This document shows, one piece after another, positions 34,603 to 43,522 of a DNA stretch of 64,000 nucleotides. The translations under genes were made by a program, and so were the position numbers. Source of the stretch: Bacteroidota bacterium (GTDB taxonomy: Bacteria > Bacteroidota > Bacteroidia > Cytophagales > Cytophagaceae); the NCBI GenBank assembly GCA_023391415.1, contig JAEWAY010000003.1, positions 246,612-310,611 of the forward strand, in the 5' to 3' direction. The notes beneath the pieces were generated by a model. It ran no database searches. It was given only the letters and a program-made list of their open reading frames with translations, and was not told the origin of the DNA. Within the stretch, counting starts at the first letter, position 1; the number at the start of each line of letters is the position of its first letter.

Positions 34603-36588
34603 CTATCGCCGAATTATTAACTGAATCTTTACTTCCCTACGTTTAATATGTTGGTTCGCGGTCAATTTATTTTCTGATAAAGCCGTCTCGAAGTAGGTAA
34701 ACCGGCCTAATTTAAAACGAATATCAACGCCTCGGCTTACATGAACCTTACCGTTTAGCGCGAGGCGAAATCCTTGTCCATAATAATTGGCTATGGAAAA
34801 ATTATACAGCAGGTCCTTTTCATAACTATAAACGCCTGTATCGAAATCATCCGTATCAAACAGCGCGATCCGGCAGGAAAGCGCGTGCGGACCGAGGATC
34901 AGGGAGAGATCGTTGAGGAGGCCAAGCCCTCCGGATATTCGGGCCTGCCGCTCCAATCGCGTGTATTGCACACGGGAGCTAAACGTGAGGCGATCATTTC
35001 CGGATTGAACATGAATCGTATATTGCTTTCTGACACTCCGTTCAGGAGCGGGAACCGGATAGGCGTCCGAATCGAGATCTTTGCTTTTGTTCCTGAACTG
35101 AAGGAAAATGAGCGTACGCTTGTTGTATCTTTTTTCGATTCGCAAGGCCAGATCTTCGCCAGATGAAGGTCGTGAGACCTGATACTTGAGCCAGGGAAAC
35201 CGAAATACGTCCGCGTAGGCGGCAAAGGTGAGGTTTTTTTGAGGAGAAAGCCGGATTCCGCTATAAAGACCTTTTTCATTTATAGGGGACGTATTTTCCG
35301 CGAGAGCGTTTGAGTAGAAACTATGAAAATTCCTGTCGTAGCTTCGCGCGAGCAAGGCCCAGTCTACTCTGGAAGAAAGCGGTATTATGGCGCCGGCTAT
35401 GCCCGCGTAGGCGCCGGAAATACTTCTCGCCCCCTCGCCAAATAGATTTACGCCTTTTATATTGGAGGCGAAGTCCAGGCTGCTTATCCAGTTTTGTTTT
35501 CCCCGGAAATGGTAGGTATTATAAGTGTTTTCTTCTGGTTTAAGGGTTCTTGAATGAAGCGTATAGAGTGTGTTCAATCCAATGGAAATTGTATTCCGGC
35601 GATTTCGGTATCGTAGACTGAGGCCTTCGTCTATGGTGTAGAAGTTGTGTTTTTTCATTTGTTCATTGGGTGTTCTATGGTAACCGGTGGCGACAATCGA
35701 ACGGATGCCGTCGTCGTCGTCGGGAGTCCCGTCCTGATGGCGGTAGGAGCTCATGAGTGTCAGTGAAATACGCGGCGAAAGGCGCGCTTCGCAGGCCAAT
35801 CCTCTGAAATATCCATATTCGGCGACAGAGGTATAAGGCTTGAGGCCGGTCGAGCTTTTTCGGATTCCCGCTATGGCTTCCAGGCTTTTACCCAACGCGA
35901 ATCCTGTGCCGAATACGAGGCCCTGTCCATATTGAATGGTATAGTCGCCCGCGTTGAGCTTTTGTACAATCCCTCTGTTGAATATGGTTAGGTGAAACGA
36001 ATAAAAGTCAAATCCATACGCGTGTCCGGAAGGTGAGAAAGCAAACGGCTCACCCGCGTCTTTGTCAAACTGAACACCTATGCTCAGTCTGTCCGTCCGT
36101 GTGTAGCGGTAGCGTCCGTTGAGCTTGAGCGGACTGCCGGTATGGCCTTTTCGACTTTCCATATTTTTCGGTTCCGAATATTCCGTGTTTAGGATCAGGG
36201 AGTGCCGGCCTTGAAGGGATTCCGGGGAGGAGTGGGCGGGGAGCCCTACGCGTGTAAAGGGCCTTAAGCGCTGAATAGTGGATAAGTCAAAGTTTTCGAC
36301 GGATTGTAGTTCATATATGGAAAGAAAATTTCCAGTATGTTCCCGGTGCGCCAGCAGACTTCTGATCTGGTTGTCCGACAGGAAGGGTATCGCTTTGAGC
36401 GCTTCATAGTCCGCGGTATTGAGGTCCAGAGGGTTTTCAGCGAGCTCCATCAATGCCGCGTGCCGCGCTTCAGAATAGAGCTCCGCGTCCGCCGGCTCAT
36501 ATTCCGGCCCCGAAAAATCCTGCGCCAATCCTACCGCGCTCAGTGATATGAGGGCCCATAGAAGACAGGAAGTAACGCGTAGGTTCAT
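34603..36588 (-). CDS. Helix-hairpin-helix protein with outer-membrane barrel
   Basis: The open frame runs up to 36837, but the ATG at 36588 overlaps the stop of the upstream gene (ATGA) and gives a signal peptide ending VGLAQ, so the protein is 661 residues. Residues ~55-115 hold two helix-hairpin-helix repeats like ComEA (LNTADYEALKAIPFLSDNQI, then IYELQSVENFDLSTIQRLRP). The rest is alternating beta-strands of an outer-membrane barrel. Helix-hairpin-helix domains bind DNA non-specifically in ComEA, so a role in DNA or polymer handling at the cell surface is possible. It is translationally coupled to the gene at 36585. Confidence 0.85.
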   Translation of the reverse strand: MNLRVTSCLLWALISLSAVGLAQDFSGPEYEPADAELYSEARHAALMELAENPLDLNTADYEALKAIPFLSDNQIRSLLAHREHTGNFLSIYELQSVENFDLSTIQRLRPFTRVGLPAHSSPESLQGRHSLILNTEYSEPKNMESRKGHTGSPLKLNGRYRYTRTDRLSIGVQFDKDAGEPFAFSPSGHAYGFDFYSFHLTIFNRGIVQKLNAGDYTIQYGQGLVFGTGFALGKSLEAIAGIRKSSTGLKPYTSVAEYGYFRGLACEARLSPRISLTLMSSYRHQDGTPDDDDGIRSIVATGYHRTPNEQMKKHNFYTIDEGLSLRYRNRRNTISIGLNTLYTLHSRTLKPEENTYNTYHFRGKQNWISSLDFASNIKGVNLFGEGARSISGAYAGIAGAIIPLSSRVDWALLARSYDRNFHSFYSNALAENTSPINEKGLYSGIRLSPQKNLTFAAYADVFRFPWLKYQVSRPSSGEDLALRIEKRYNKRTLIFLQFRNKSKDLDSDAYPVPAPERSVRKQYTIHVQSGNDRLTFSSRVQYTRLERQARISGGLGLLNDLSLILGPHALSCRIALFDTDDFDTGVYSYEKDLLYNFSIANYYGQGFRLALNGKVHVSRGVDIRFKLGRFTYFETALSENKLTANQHIKRREVKIQLIIRR

Positions 36589-37385
36589 ATTCTGTACCCG
36601 ATGGAGAGATAGTGGGACATGGCCAGTACCGGATGAGTGACGGAGGCGTAGGAAATCTGAAGTTTGGAGGTTTTCACGCCAAATCCAAGATGGATTCTGT
36701 TTGGCGCTGAGGAAAAACCACCTCTCAGAGATAATAATTCCGCGAACATATATTCCAGGCCTGTCCGGATAGAGCTCTTGAATCCCGGCTCTTTTACGAG
36801 CTCGATTCCGAGACTGGTAGTCGTCGCGGCTTGCCATCGCAGACCGGCGGTCATGACTACCGGGATCTGTAGACTGGCTTCGCCGGCCAGGCGGGTGAGG
36901 GTGAAATTGGAAATATAAGCCCCGAATGACAAGTCCCTGGAAAGCTGACTCCGGCCCCCAAAATCGAAACTTGGTTTTTGAGCGCTACCGGAGCCTCTGA
37001 TATGGTATGAATGCATACTGGCCCGGAAACCAAGCGCTACCAGAGCGATCTGGTGGGCGAACAGGGCGGAGATCGAATTGACGCTAAGGTTGTGATTGCC
37101 GTATCGGGTGGCCGTCAGCGCGCCAACCCCTGTCTTAAGAGGATGAATTATTCCGAACCGATGCCGGGCGCCCGCCATGAGTCCAAAAGGAATATCCGAA
37201 AATACAGCGATGGTGGTGTACCGGCTGGAAACAAGTCCACTGATATTTCCACAGAGCGCTTCACTTTCCCGCGCGTGCGAGAAGCCTCCTCCCATGCCGG
37301 CGCTGGCCGCGTCGCCCGGTTGATACTGGGCTAGCGAAAGGTAGGCATGAATGATCAAAGGCAGGCAAAAAATAAGCCTTTTCAT
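36585..37385 (-). CDS. Outer-membrane beta-barrel protein coupled to the helix-hairpin-helix protein
   Basis: This 266-residue protein has a signal peptide (residues 1-19, ending SLAQ), then GGGFSHARESEALCGNISGL and alternating strands to the C-terminus. The pattern resembles small PorV/PorQ/UPF0164-type barrels of Bacteroidota. It is the first gene of a two-gene unit, and its stop codon overlaps the next start by 4 bases. No motif shows its role; it is probably a partner of the helix-hairpin-helix barrel. Confidence 0.8.
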   Translation of the reverse strand: MKRLIFCLPLIIHAYLSLAQYQPGDAASAGMGGGFSHARESEALCGNISGLVSSRYTTIAVFSDIPFGLMAGARHRFGIIHPLKTGVGALTATRYGNHNLSVNSISALFAHQIALVALGFRASMHSYHIRGSGSAQKPSFDFGGRSQLSRDLSFGAYISNFTLTRLAGEASLQIPVVMTAGLRWQAATTTSLGIELVKEPGFKSSIRTGLEYMFAELLSLRGGFSSAPNRIHLGFGVKTSKLQISYASVTHPVLAMSHYLSIGYRI

Positions 37386-37572
37386 ACGTAGCTGATTGAA
37401 TAATAAAAAGTTGAAAAATAAGCCAGGTAGGTGAGAATTGCAAATAATAGCCTGGGATGAATGGTAAAACGCGCGGAGAGGATAAACGCGTTTTCTTATT
37501 TTCTCCTTAAAATTATTCTAAAAGATCATTCTAATTGAAAAAGATTCTCTATTTTAAACCGGAAAAGCCGGA

Positions 37573-37592
37573 GTAACATTTCGTCATGTTAC
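37573..37592 (+). other. Perfect hairpin upstream of the S46 peptidase gene
   Basis: GTAACAT (37573-37579) and ATGTTAC (37586-37592) flank a 6-base loop, followed by CCTGTTTTT. It resembles a short intrinsic terminator, but no plus-strand gene precedes it in this 260-bp divergent gap, so it may be a leader attenuator or operator. Otherwise the gap is A/T-rich with no ORF. Confidence 0.4.
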
Positions 37593-37645
37593 CTGTTTTT
37601 AGAGCGTACGCGCGTTATTTTTCAAATTAAAATCTTTTAGATAGA

Positions 37646-39802
37646 ATGATTAAACGTTTTTTCGCCCTGGCGTCGACTATCTTGCTTACCGTGTCCATGC
37701 ACGCCAAAGCGGATGAGGGAATGTGGCTCCTCAATATTATCGGCAAGCGATACGATGAAATGAAAAGACTGGGTTTCGAATTGTCGCCGGACGATATCTA
37801 TAGCCTGAACAAGTCGAGCATGAAAGACGCGGTTGTAAACTTTGGCGGCTTTTGTACCGGTGAGCTGATTTCCGGGCAGGGGCTTATTCTTACCAATCAT
37901 CATTGCGGGTATGAACGCGTCCAGTCGCATTCGACTACGGAAAACAATTTGCTGGAAAATGGCTTCTGGGCCAGAACCCGGGAGGATGAATTGCCCAACC
38001 CAGGCTTGTTTGTAACATTTCTGACGCGGATGGAGGACGTGACGGATCAAATCATCCATTTGCCGGATGAGGCGGTCGCGAACAAAATAGCGGAACTGGA
38101 AGAGCGGGCGGTGGGAGAGTCGGGCTATACCGCGGAGATTAAAGATTTTTTTTCCGGAAATAAGTATTATTTGTTTGTCTACGAAACATTTACCGATGTT
38201 CGGCTGGTGGGAGCGCCTCCCTCGTCGATCGGCAAGTTTGGCGGCGATACCGACAACTGGATGTGGCCCCGGCATACCGGCGATTTCGCGTTGTTTCGGG
38301 TATACGCGGGTCCGGATGGCAAACCGGCTGAATATTCTCCTTCGAATGTCCCTCTGAAACCCCGCTACTATTTTCCTGTCTCCCTTGAGGGGGTACGGGA
38401 AAATGATTTTACCATGATCATGGGATATCCGGGTTCTACAGAGCGTTATCTGCCCGCGGACGGTGTAAAGCTACTGTACGATGAGACAAATCCGGCCAGA
38501 ATAAAATTGCGCGGGGAACGTCTTTCCATCATGAAGGAAGAAATGGAGAAAAACAAAGAGATTGACTTGATGTATTCGCCCAAGTACTTTCAGATAAGCA
38601 ATTATTATAAGTATTTTATAGGTCAGAGTCAGGGAATCCGATCGTTGAACGTGATCGCCGACAAGCGAAAAACGGAAGAGAAATTTCAACGCTGGGCTGA
38701 TTTTACGGATGAGCGTAAGGATGAATTTGGTGGTATCCTATCTTCCTATAAGGAAACATATGGTCAGTACAAAGAGGTAAACCTGCCTTATATCTATCTG
38801 GAAGAGGGTTTGTTTGGCAGTGATATCGTCCTGTTGGCCTATCGGTTCGCTCCGGTATACGCCGGTCTGAAAGCTGGTCTTTCCGGAGACGCTGTAAAAA
38901 ACTCCATGGAGCCTCTGCGCGCTCAGGTGGAAGAGCATTTTAGCGCCTATTATCCGCCGATAGACAGGAAAACGCTGGCGGCGATGTTGAAATCCTACAA
39001 TGACGAGATCGCTCCCGCGTTTCATCCATCCATCTTTAAGACGATAGAAAAGAAGTATAAGGGCGATTTCGGGCGCTACGCGGACCATGTCTTTAAGACC
39101 TCTTTTCTGGCGGACAAAAACAAGGCGATGGCTTTTCTGGAGAAACCCGAACTCAAGGCCATTGAAAAAGATCCCGCTTTTCAGTTGATGTGGTCCGTGT
39201 TGGAAACATTCAGAAATACGACCGGCATGAAGCTACAGTCTGTGTACGCTTCTCTGGATAGTCTGAACAAAGGGTATATGAAGGGAATGTTCGCCATGTA
39301 CCCGGACTCTGTATTTTACCCCGACGCCAACTTTACACAACGTCTTACCTATGGACAAGTCAAGGGCTACTGGGCCAGAGACGCGGTGTATTACAATTAT
39401 TATACCGCGCTGGACGGCGTACTGCAAAAGGAAAATCCTGATAGCGAAGAGTTTTATGTAGATCCCAGGCTGGCGGAGCTGTTCCGGAATAAAGATTTCG
39501 GGCGGTACGCTACCGCGGAGGGGGAGTTGCCCGTTTGCTTTATCTCCAACAACGATATTACAGGAGGAAACTCCGGAAGCCCCGTGATCAATGGCAAGGG
39601 ACATCTGGTGGGTACCGCTTTTGATGGAAACTGGGAAGCTATGAGTGGGGATATAGAGTTTTCGGAAAAGTTGCAGCGAAGCATTGTGACCGACATTCGT
39701 TATGTGCTGTTTGTTATTGACAAATTCGCGGAAGCCGGTTATCTGATCGACGAAATGAAGGTCATAGAGCGGGCTGAAGCGGAGAGCAGCTCAAAACGAT
39801 AA
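37646..39802 (+). CDS. S46 family dipeptidyl-peptidase (DPP7-like)
   Basis: This 718-residue periplasmic protein has a signal peptide (residues 1-22, ending HAKA) and the S46 catalytic triad: His in NHHCGYERVQSHS (~85), Asp in the GGDTDNWMWPRHTGDFALF region (~206), and Ser in TGGNSGSPVING (~643). It releases dipeptides from the N-terminus of peptides. Eighteen residues after the catalytic Ser is Gly (AFDGNW), where DPP11, specific for acidic residues, has Arg; this suggests a DPP7-like preference for hydrophobic residues at P1 (inference from family knowledge). It is monocistronic with a strong terminator. Confidence 0.95.
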   Translation: MIKRFFALASTILLTVSMHAKADEGMWLLNIIGKRYDEMKRLGFELSPDDIYSLNKSSMKDAVVNFGGFCTGELISGQGLILTNHHCGYERVQSHSTTENNLLENGFWARTREDELPNPGLFVTFLTRMEDVTDQIIHLPDEAVANKIAELEERAVGESGYTAEIKDFFSGNKYYLFVYETFTDVRLVGAPPSSIGKFGGDTDNWMWPRHTGDFALFRVYAGPDGKPAEYSPSNVPLKPRYYFPVSLEGVRENDFTMIMGYPGSTERYLPADGVKLLYDETNPARIKLRGERLSIMKEEMEKNKEIDLMYSPKYFQISNYYKYFIGQSQGIRSLNVIADKRKTEEKFQRWADFTDERKDEFGGILSSYKETYGQYKEVNLPYIYLEEGLFGSDIVLLAYRFAPVYAGLKAGLSGDAVKNSMEPLRAQVEEHFSAYYPPIDRKTLAAMLKSYNDEIAPAFHPSIFKTIEKKYKGDFGRYADHVFKTSFLADKNKAMAFLEKPELKAIEKDPAFQLMWSVLETFRNTTGMKLQSVYASLDSLNKGYMKGMFAMYPDSVFYPDANFTQRLTYGQVKGYWARDAVYYNYYTALDGVLQKENPDSEEFYVDPRLAELFRNKDFGRYATAEGELPVCFISNNDITGGNSGSPVINGKGHLVGTAFDGNWEAMSGDIEFSEKLQRSIVTDIRYVLFVIDKFAEAGYLIDEMKVIERAEAESSSKR

Positions 39803-39822
39803 GCGATAAATGACGGAAGTGT

Positions 39823-39852
39823 AAAAAGGGACTCGGGCCCTTTTTCTTTTTT
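39823..39852. terminator. Bidirectional intrinsic terminator
   Basis: AAAAAGGG (39823-39830) and CCCTTTTT (39838-39845) flank a 7-base loop, followed by further T, between the S46 gene (plus) and a convergent minus-strand gene. Confidence 0.9.
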
Positions 39853-39860
39853 TAAGGAAT

Positions 39861-40265
39861 TTAAAACAGGGTTCGTACCTTTCTGATTTTAATAAGGATA
39901 TATCCTATTCCCGCGATAATGAGCAGCGTAAACAGGAGAAGAAGGTAATCGCCTGAATGATAGACGCCGGAATACAGGTTTTCGCGCAGGAAAAGATCTT
40001 CGGTGACGCTATAAAGCACGTAAACGATAAACGCGAGATAAACCAGCAGCGAAGCGAGCCAGCCCAGAAACGAGTTGAATATGACCTGAATCAGAAAAAT
40101 AAGGGCTGGAAACATGAATACCCATAAATATACGATTCCGAATGTCTTGTGGCTGGAAGAGTGGAGCTGGTAACGGTTATTGTAATAATTCATGGCGATC
40201 CACGCGAGGATAAGAACACCATACAGGACTCTTTGAGCGATCGGCTTATCAAAGAATTTGAACAT
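39861..40265 (-). CDS. Small membrane protein, four transmembrane helices
   Basis: This 134-residue protein is mostly hydrophobic, with about four transmembrane segments (VLYGVLILAWIAMNYY, IVYLWVFMFPALIFLI, LGWLASLLVYLAFIVYVLY and a last one near the C-terminus). It starts at the ATG 40265 and ends 9 bp beyond the shared terminator. I do not recognise the family. No conserved catalytic residues are visible. The predicted location is the inner membrane; nothing in the context gives a job. Confidence 0.75.
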   Translation of the reverse strand: MFKFFDKPIAQRVLYGVLILAWIAMNYYNNRYQLHSSSHKTFGIVYLWVFMFPALIFLIQVIFNSFLGWLASLLVYLAFIVYVLYSVTEDLFLRENLYSGVYHSGDYLLLLFTLLIIAGIGYILIKIRKVRTLF

Positions 40266-40415
40266 AGTCTGACTAATAGTTTCAGATTTTTACGGTAATA
40301 CCCGGATAAATGTTGTAACAGATTCGGAGAGCGACGCGCTTTGCTCGTTGAATGTCGGAGTTGTTTTCGATTATAACAAATGGCGGAGTGACGGGTTCTT
40401 ATCAGAAAACATCGT

Positions 40416-40583
40416 ATGAATCGTTTGCTTTTTTACTCTTTGTCATGTTTTTTGTTTACATCGTGCGCCATAGTCGACAAGATGTATGAATCCGCCGGGA
40501 CCGGGGTTTCCATGATCGCCGTCGCGATTACCGTAATCCTGATTATTTATTTTCTGGGGCGTGTGAAGAAAAAATCAAAATAA
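40416..40583 (+). CDS. Small lipoprotein with a C-terminal membrane helix, 55 residues
   Basis: This gene, too short for most gene calls, encodes MNRLLFYSLSCFLFTSC with a lipobox (FTSC, Cys at 17), then a second hydrophobic helix (GVSMIAVAITVILIIYFLG) and a basic tail (GRVKKKSK). A real lipoprotein plus a membrane helix is an unusual mix, so the second helix could instead mark a small inner-membrane protein. It lies just before the histidine kinase gene on the same strand and could be co-transcribed. Function is unknown. Confidence 0.6.
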   Translation: MNRLLFYSLSCFLFTSCAIVDKMYESAGTGVSMIAVAITVILIIYFLGRVKKKSK

Positions 40584-40694
40584 GATCGTTTGAAATTCAC
40601 TTTCATGGTGATACCTTTGTTCGATACGACAAGTTCTTTTTTTTTCAAAACTTTGAACAGGCTATGTGCGTACAACGCATACAAAATTAGCAAA

Positions 40695-42293
40695 TTGAGA
40701 ATAAAAGTTATCACTCTGATCCTGATGGGCGTGGCTTTGATGGCGGCGCCCGGTTACGCTTTCACAAGCATACCGGCTATTGACTATGGCGTATCGCCCG
40801 TCATTGGATTTTTTGGGGAAAGCGAGGCGTCGTGTCCGGTTTTTGGCTTTATCGCCAGCTTTGATACCGGAAGCGACTTCTGGCTGGGCGCCTACTATGG
40901 TATCTTGCTGGTAGCCATTTTGTATAGTATGGTAGCGGCGGTTTACTACCGCAGGATCGTTTTCGTCTACTACTTGTGCTACGCGCTCGCGTTGCTTTCG
41001 CTGGCGGTGGTCAATGACGCTGTTTTTGACGACGAGAGCTTTATCAGCCTGTACATATATCCCGTCATATTATATGGAGTGATTTGTTTTTTCCTCTTGT
41101 TCGCGAAAAAAATTCTGGACATAGGACAAAGCTTTCCACTTGTCAATAAGTTGATCAATCTATACTTTGTGGTCAGGGCGGCGATACTGGCGTGCCTTTT
41201 ACTTTTCGCCGACCCCCGCCTTAGCGTTTATCCCGACTTCTTTCCGTTTCTTCTGATTTTTGTCGTCTCCATTCTTTCTTATCGGCAGGGGTTCAAGCCC
41301 GCGCTGGTTTTCATGTTGAGCTATTTGTTTCCTCCGGTATGGATCGTGTCGCATTTGGTAGGCTACAATACTCTGGTGCCGGACATGGCTTCCGCCTTGT
41401 ACATATCCTCGATCACGCAGGTTGTGATTCTTGGTATGGCTCTGGCAGGCAAGGCCAATAAAGGGGATCGGTCCAAAGAACTCGGAGCGGCGTTGACAGC
41501 CGAGGTGGAAAAGAGGGTGAAGCATCGGATGAAAGACCTGATCGCCCAAAAGAAGCATCTTGAAGATCGCCTCAAAAGCCAGGATACCTTTATACTAAAA
41601 GTAACTCATGACCTGAAGGGGCCTCTGCGCTCTATCGTCGGACTTGTCAAGTCCGCGAAAATGGACAAGACCAATGATCCGGATATATACTACGATTATA
41701 TTATCAAAAGCAGCGAGCGTCTGGATACCGTTATTTCAGACTTGTTGACGATTACACGGGTTACAGGCAAGGAACTGAATATCGAACCGGTCGACTTTAA
41801 GGCGATGATACTTGAAATCGCGGATTCGCTCAAAGGCAATGTCGATAAAAGCAGTTTCGAAATCGAGATCAATATCCCTCAGCAGCGGGTATTTGAATCG
41901 GAGCCGGTGTTGCTGTATTCCATATTTCAGAACATCATTGAAAACGCGATGAATTACCGGAATATGGAGTCGGAAGAAAAAAGCTACCTCAGGATTTCGA
42001 TGGAAGAGAGGGAAGACTCGGCCCGGGTTTATTTCAGAGACAATGGTATTGGAATTCCACAGGAGTTTAAAAACCGGATTTTTGAAATGTTTTATCGGGT
42101 GGATGAGAAGCATAATCATAAGAGCACCGGCCTGGGCTTGTACATGGTGCGCCTGGCTCTGGACCGTCTGGATAGCTCGGTCGAAGTGACGAGCGAGGTG
42201 GGTTCGGGCACCTGCTTTACGCTTACGCTAAAAAACTTTCATATGCCGGTTCAGGTCTCGGATTTCCCCGATTCCGGATTTGAACTGGCCTGA
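40695..42293 (+). CDS. 7TM-type sensor histidine kinase
   Basis: The protein has an N-terminal signal-like segment, about seven transmembrane helices (~60-265, as in 7TMR-DISM sensors), a coiled coil, and a kinase core. The phosphorylated His is in VTHDLKGPLRSIVGL (~304), the N box is NIIENAMNYRN, and the G boxes are RDNGIGIP and STGLGLYMV. The open frame starts at TTG 40590, but the first 35 codons are T-rich with no coding character and the TTG at 40695 starts a signal peptide (LRIKVITLILMGVALMAA); I use that, with 532 residues. No response regulator is next to it; the one at 23979 is 17 kb away. Confidence 0.85.
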   Translation: MRIKVITLILMGVALMAAPGYAFTSIPAIDYGVSPVIGFFGESEASCPVFGFIASFDTGSDFWLGAYYGILLVAILYSMVAAVYYRRIVFVYYLCYALALLSLAVVNDAVFDDESFISLYIYPVILYGVICFFLLFAKKILDIGQSFPLVNKLINLYFVVRAAILACLLLFADPRLSVYPDFFPFLLIFVVSILSYRQGFKPALVFMLSYLFPPVWIVSHLVGYNTLVPDMASALYISSITQVVILGMALAGKANKGDRSKELGAALTAEVEKRVKHRMKDLIAQKKHLEDRLKSQDTFILKVTHDLKGPLRSIVGLVKSAKMDKTNDPDIYYDYIIKSSERLDTVISDLLTITRVTGKELNIEPVDFKAMILEIADSLKGNVDKSSFEIEINIPQQRVFESEPVLLYSIFQNIIENAMNYRNMESEEKSYLRISMEEREDSARVYFRDNGIGIPQEFKNRIFEMFYRVDEKHNHKSTGLGLYMVRLALDRLDSSVEVTSEVGSGTCFTLTLKNFHMPVQVSDFPDSGFELA

Positions 42294-42379
42294 TATGTTT
42301 TGCTCGCCCCGTTTTTATCATAGTTAACTTTTTGTTACTATTTTTCAGGGTATACCATATTTTATATATATTTATCCCT

Positions 42380-42856
42380 ATGAGAGTCATTGTCGTATCG
42401 ATTTTGTTGAGTATGGCGGCGCTGAATCCGTCGTTTGGACAATCCCTCGAAGTTATTGGCTTCGATCAGTTGGAAAAGGTTCTGAACCGGTCGGATAATA
42501 CGACCAAGGTGGTCAATTTCTGGGCGACCTGGTGTCGTCCGTGTCTGATGGAATTACCGCATTTTAAAGAAGCGATCGCGGAGTTTGAAGGTAAGGATAT
42601 CCAATTTTACTTCGTATCGCTGGATTTTGAGAATAATCTTTCCAAAGCCGAGCAGGCGTTAAAAGTACGGGGATTTAGCGGTAACCATTTTTTGCTTACC
42701 GGAGACCCCAATACCTGGATCGACAAGATTGATCCCGATTGGCAGGGAGATATTCCTTATACACTCATCGCGCGTAAAGATGGACGCTATGTAAAAGCTC
42801 CCTATGTCTTTGAATCAACTCGGCAATTGGTAGATCTGATCAGACAACATGAGTAA
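42380..42856 (+). CDS. TlpA-like thioredoxin-fold protein
   Basis: The ATG at 42380 gives a signal peptide (MRVIVVSILLSMAALNPSFG, cleavage before QS) and 158 residues; the frame itself opens at 42332. It is one thioredoxin domain with the active site ATWCRPCLME (Cys pair ~51 and ~54) and the cis-Pro loop IPYTLIA. It should be periplasmic and exchange disulfides. It is followed 11 bp later by a second thioredoxin-fold gene, so the two form a redox pair. Confidence 0.92.
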   Translation: MRVIVVSILLSMAALNPSFGQSLEVIGFDQLEKVLNRSDNTTKVVNFWATWCRPCLMELPHFKEAIAEFEGKDIQFYFVSLDFENNLSKAEQALKVRGFSGNHFLLTGDPNTWIDKIDPDWQGDIPYTLIARKDGRYVKAPYVFESTRQLVDLIRQHE

Positions 42857-42867
42857 CTAATACGATT

Positions 42868-43485
42868 ATGAAATACATTTTCTTGATTTTAATAAGTATG
42901 ACTTTATCTTCTTCCGTTTACAAAGCCGATGGATTAAAACCGGGCGACGCCGCCAAAGATTTTAATCTGAAGAATATCGACGAAAAGAACCTGTCGCTTA
43001 AAGATTTTAAGGACGCCAAAGGGTTTATTGTTATTTTCAGTTGCAATCACTGCCCTTATGTAAAGGCGTATGAAAGCAGGATGGAAGCGCTCAATAAGCA
43101 ATTCGCCCCCAAAGGGTTTCCGGTGATCGCGATCAACTCCAACGACGTGAGCCGCTATCCGGAAGATTCTTTTGAAAATATGCGGCGCAACGCGAAGCAG
43201 AAAGGCTTTACCTTCCCATATTTGTATGATGAGAGCCAGGAAGTGGCCCGCTTCTATGGCGCCCTGAAGACGCCCCATGTATACCTGCTTGAAAAGCGGG
43301 GTGAAGATCTGATTGTAAAATATACAGGCGCGATCGACGATAATACCCAGGATGCCGAAAAGGTAGAAAAACGCTATGTGGAAGACGCGGTAAACGCTCT
43401 GCTGGCCGGCAAGGCGATCAAGGTGCAAGAAACAAAGGCGATTGGCTGCGGAATCAAATGGAAAGAATCAACAGATAAGCAATAG
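42868..43485 (+). CDS. Exported thioredoxin-fold (redoxin-like) protein
   Basis: This 205-residue protein has a short signal peptide (residues ~1-20) and an AhpC/TSA-type thioredoxin fold. The active-site region is FSCNHCPYVKAYE, with C-N-H-C in the CxxC position (Cys ~63 and ~66), as in a common Bacteroidota group annotated thioredoxin family protein. Whether it is a peroxidase or a disulfide reductase is not clear. It is paired with the TlpA-like gene 11 bp upstream. A terminator hairpin starts 6 bp after the stop. Confidence 0.9.
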   Translation: MKYIFLILISMTLSSSVYKADGLKPGDAAKDFNLKNIDEKNLSLKDFKDAKGFIVIFSCNHCPYVKAYESRMEALNKQFAPKGFPVIAINSNDVSRYPEDSFENMRRNAKQKGFTFPYLYDESQEVARFYGALKTPHVYLLEKRGEDLIVKYTGAIDDNTQDAEKVEKRYVEDAVNALLAGKAIKVQETKAIGCGIKWKESTDKQ

Positions 43486-43491
43486 TTTTTC

Positions 43492-43518
43492 AAGCCGGCC
43501 TCTGGTCGGCTTTTTTGA
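43492..43518 (+). terminator. Intrinsic terminator after the thioredoxin pair
   Basis: AAGCCGGCC and GGTCGGCTT (43492-43512) with a 3-base loop are followed by six T. The AraC gene start (43523) lies 5 bp further on, so AraC mRNA must either start within this terminator, be read through, or have another start. Confidence 0.85.
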
Positions 43519-43522
43519 TTCT

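Noticed and set aside
36589..36837. 83-codon N-terminal extension of the helix-hairpin-helix protein
   Set aside because: It overlaps the end of the upstream gene in another frame; the ATG at 36588 gives a signal peptide and an ATGA overlap.
43442..43522. 27-codon N-terminal extension of the AraC regulator
   Set aside because: It overlaps the previous gene and the terminator; the ATG at 43523 is the better start.
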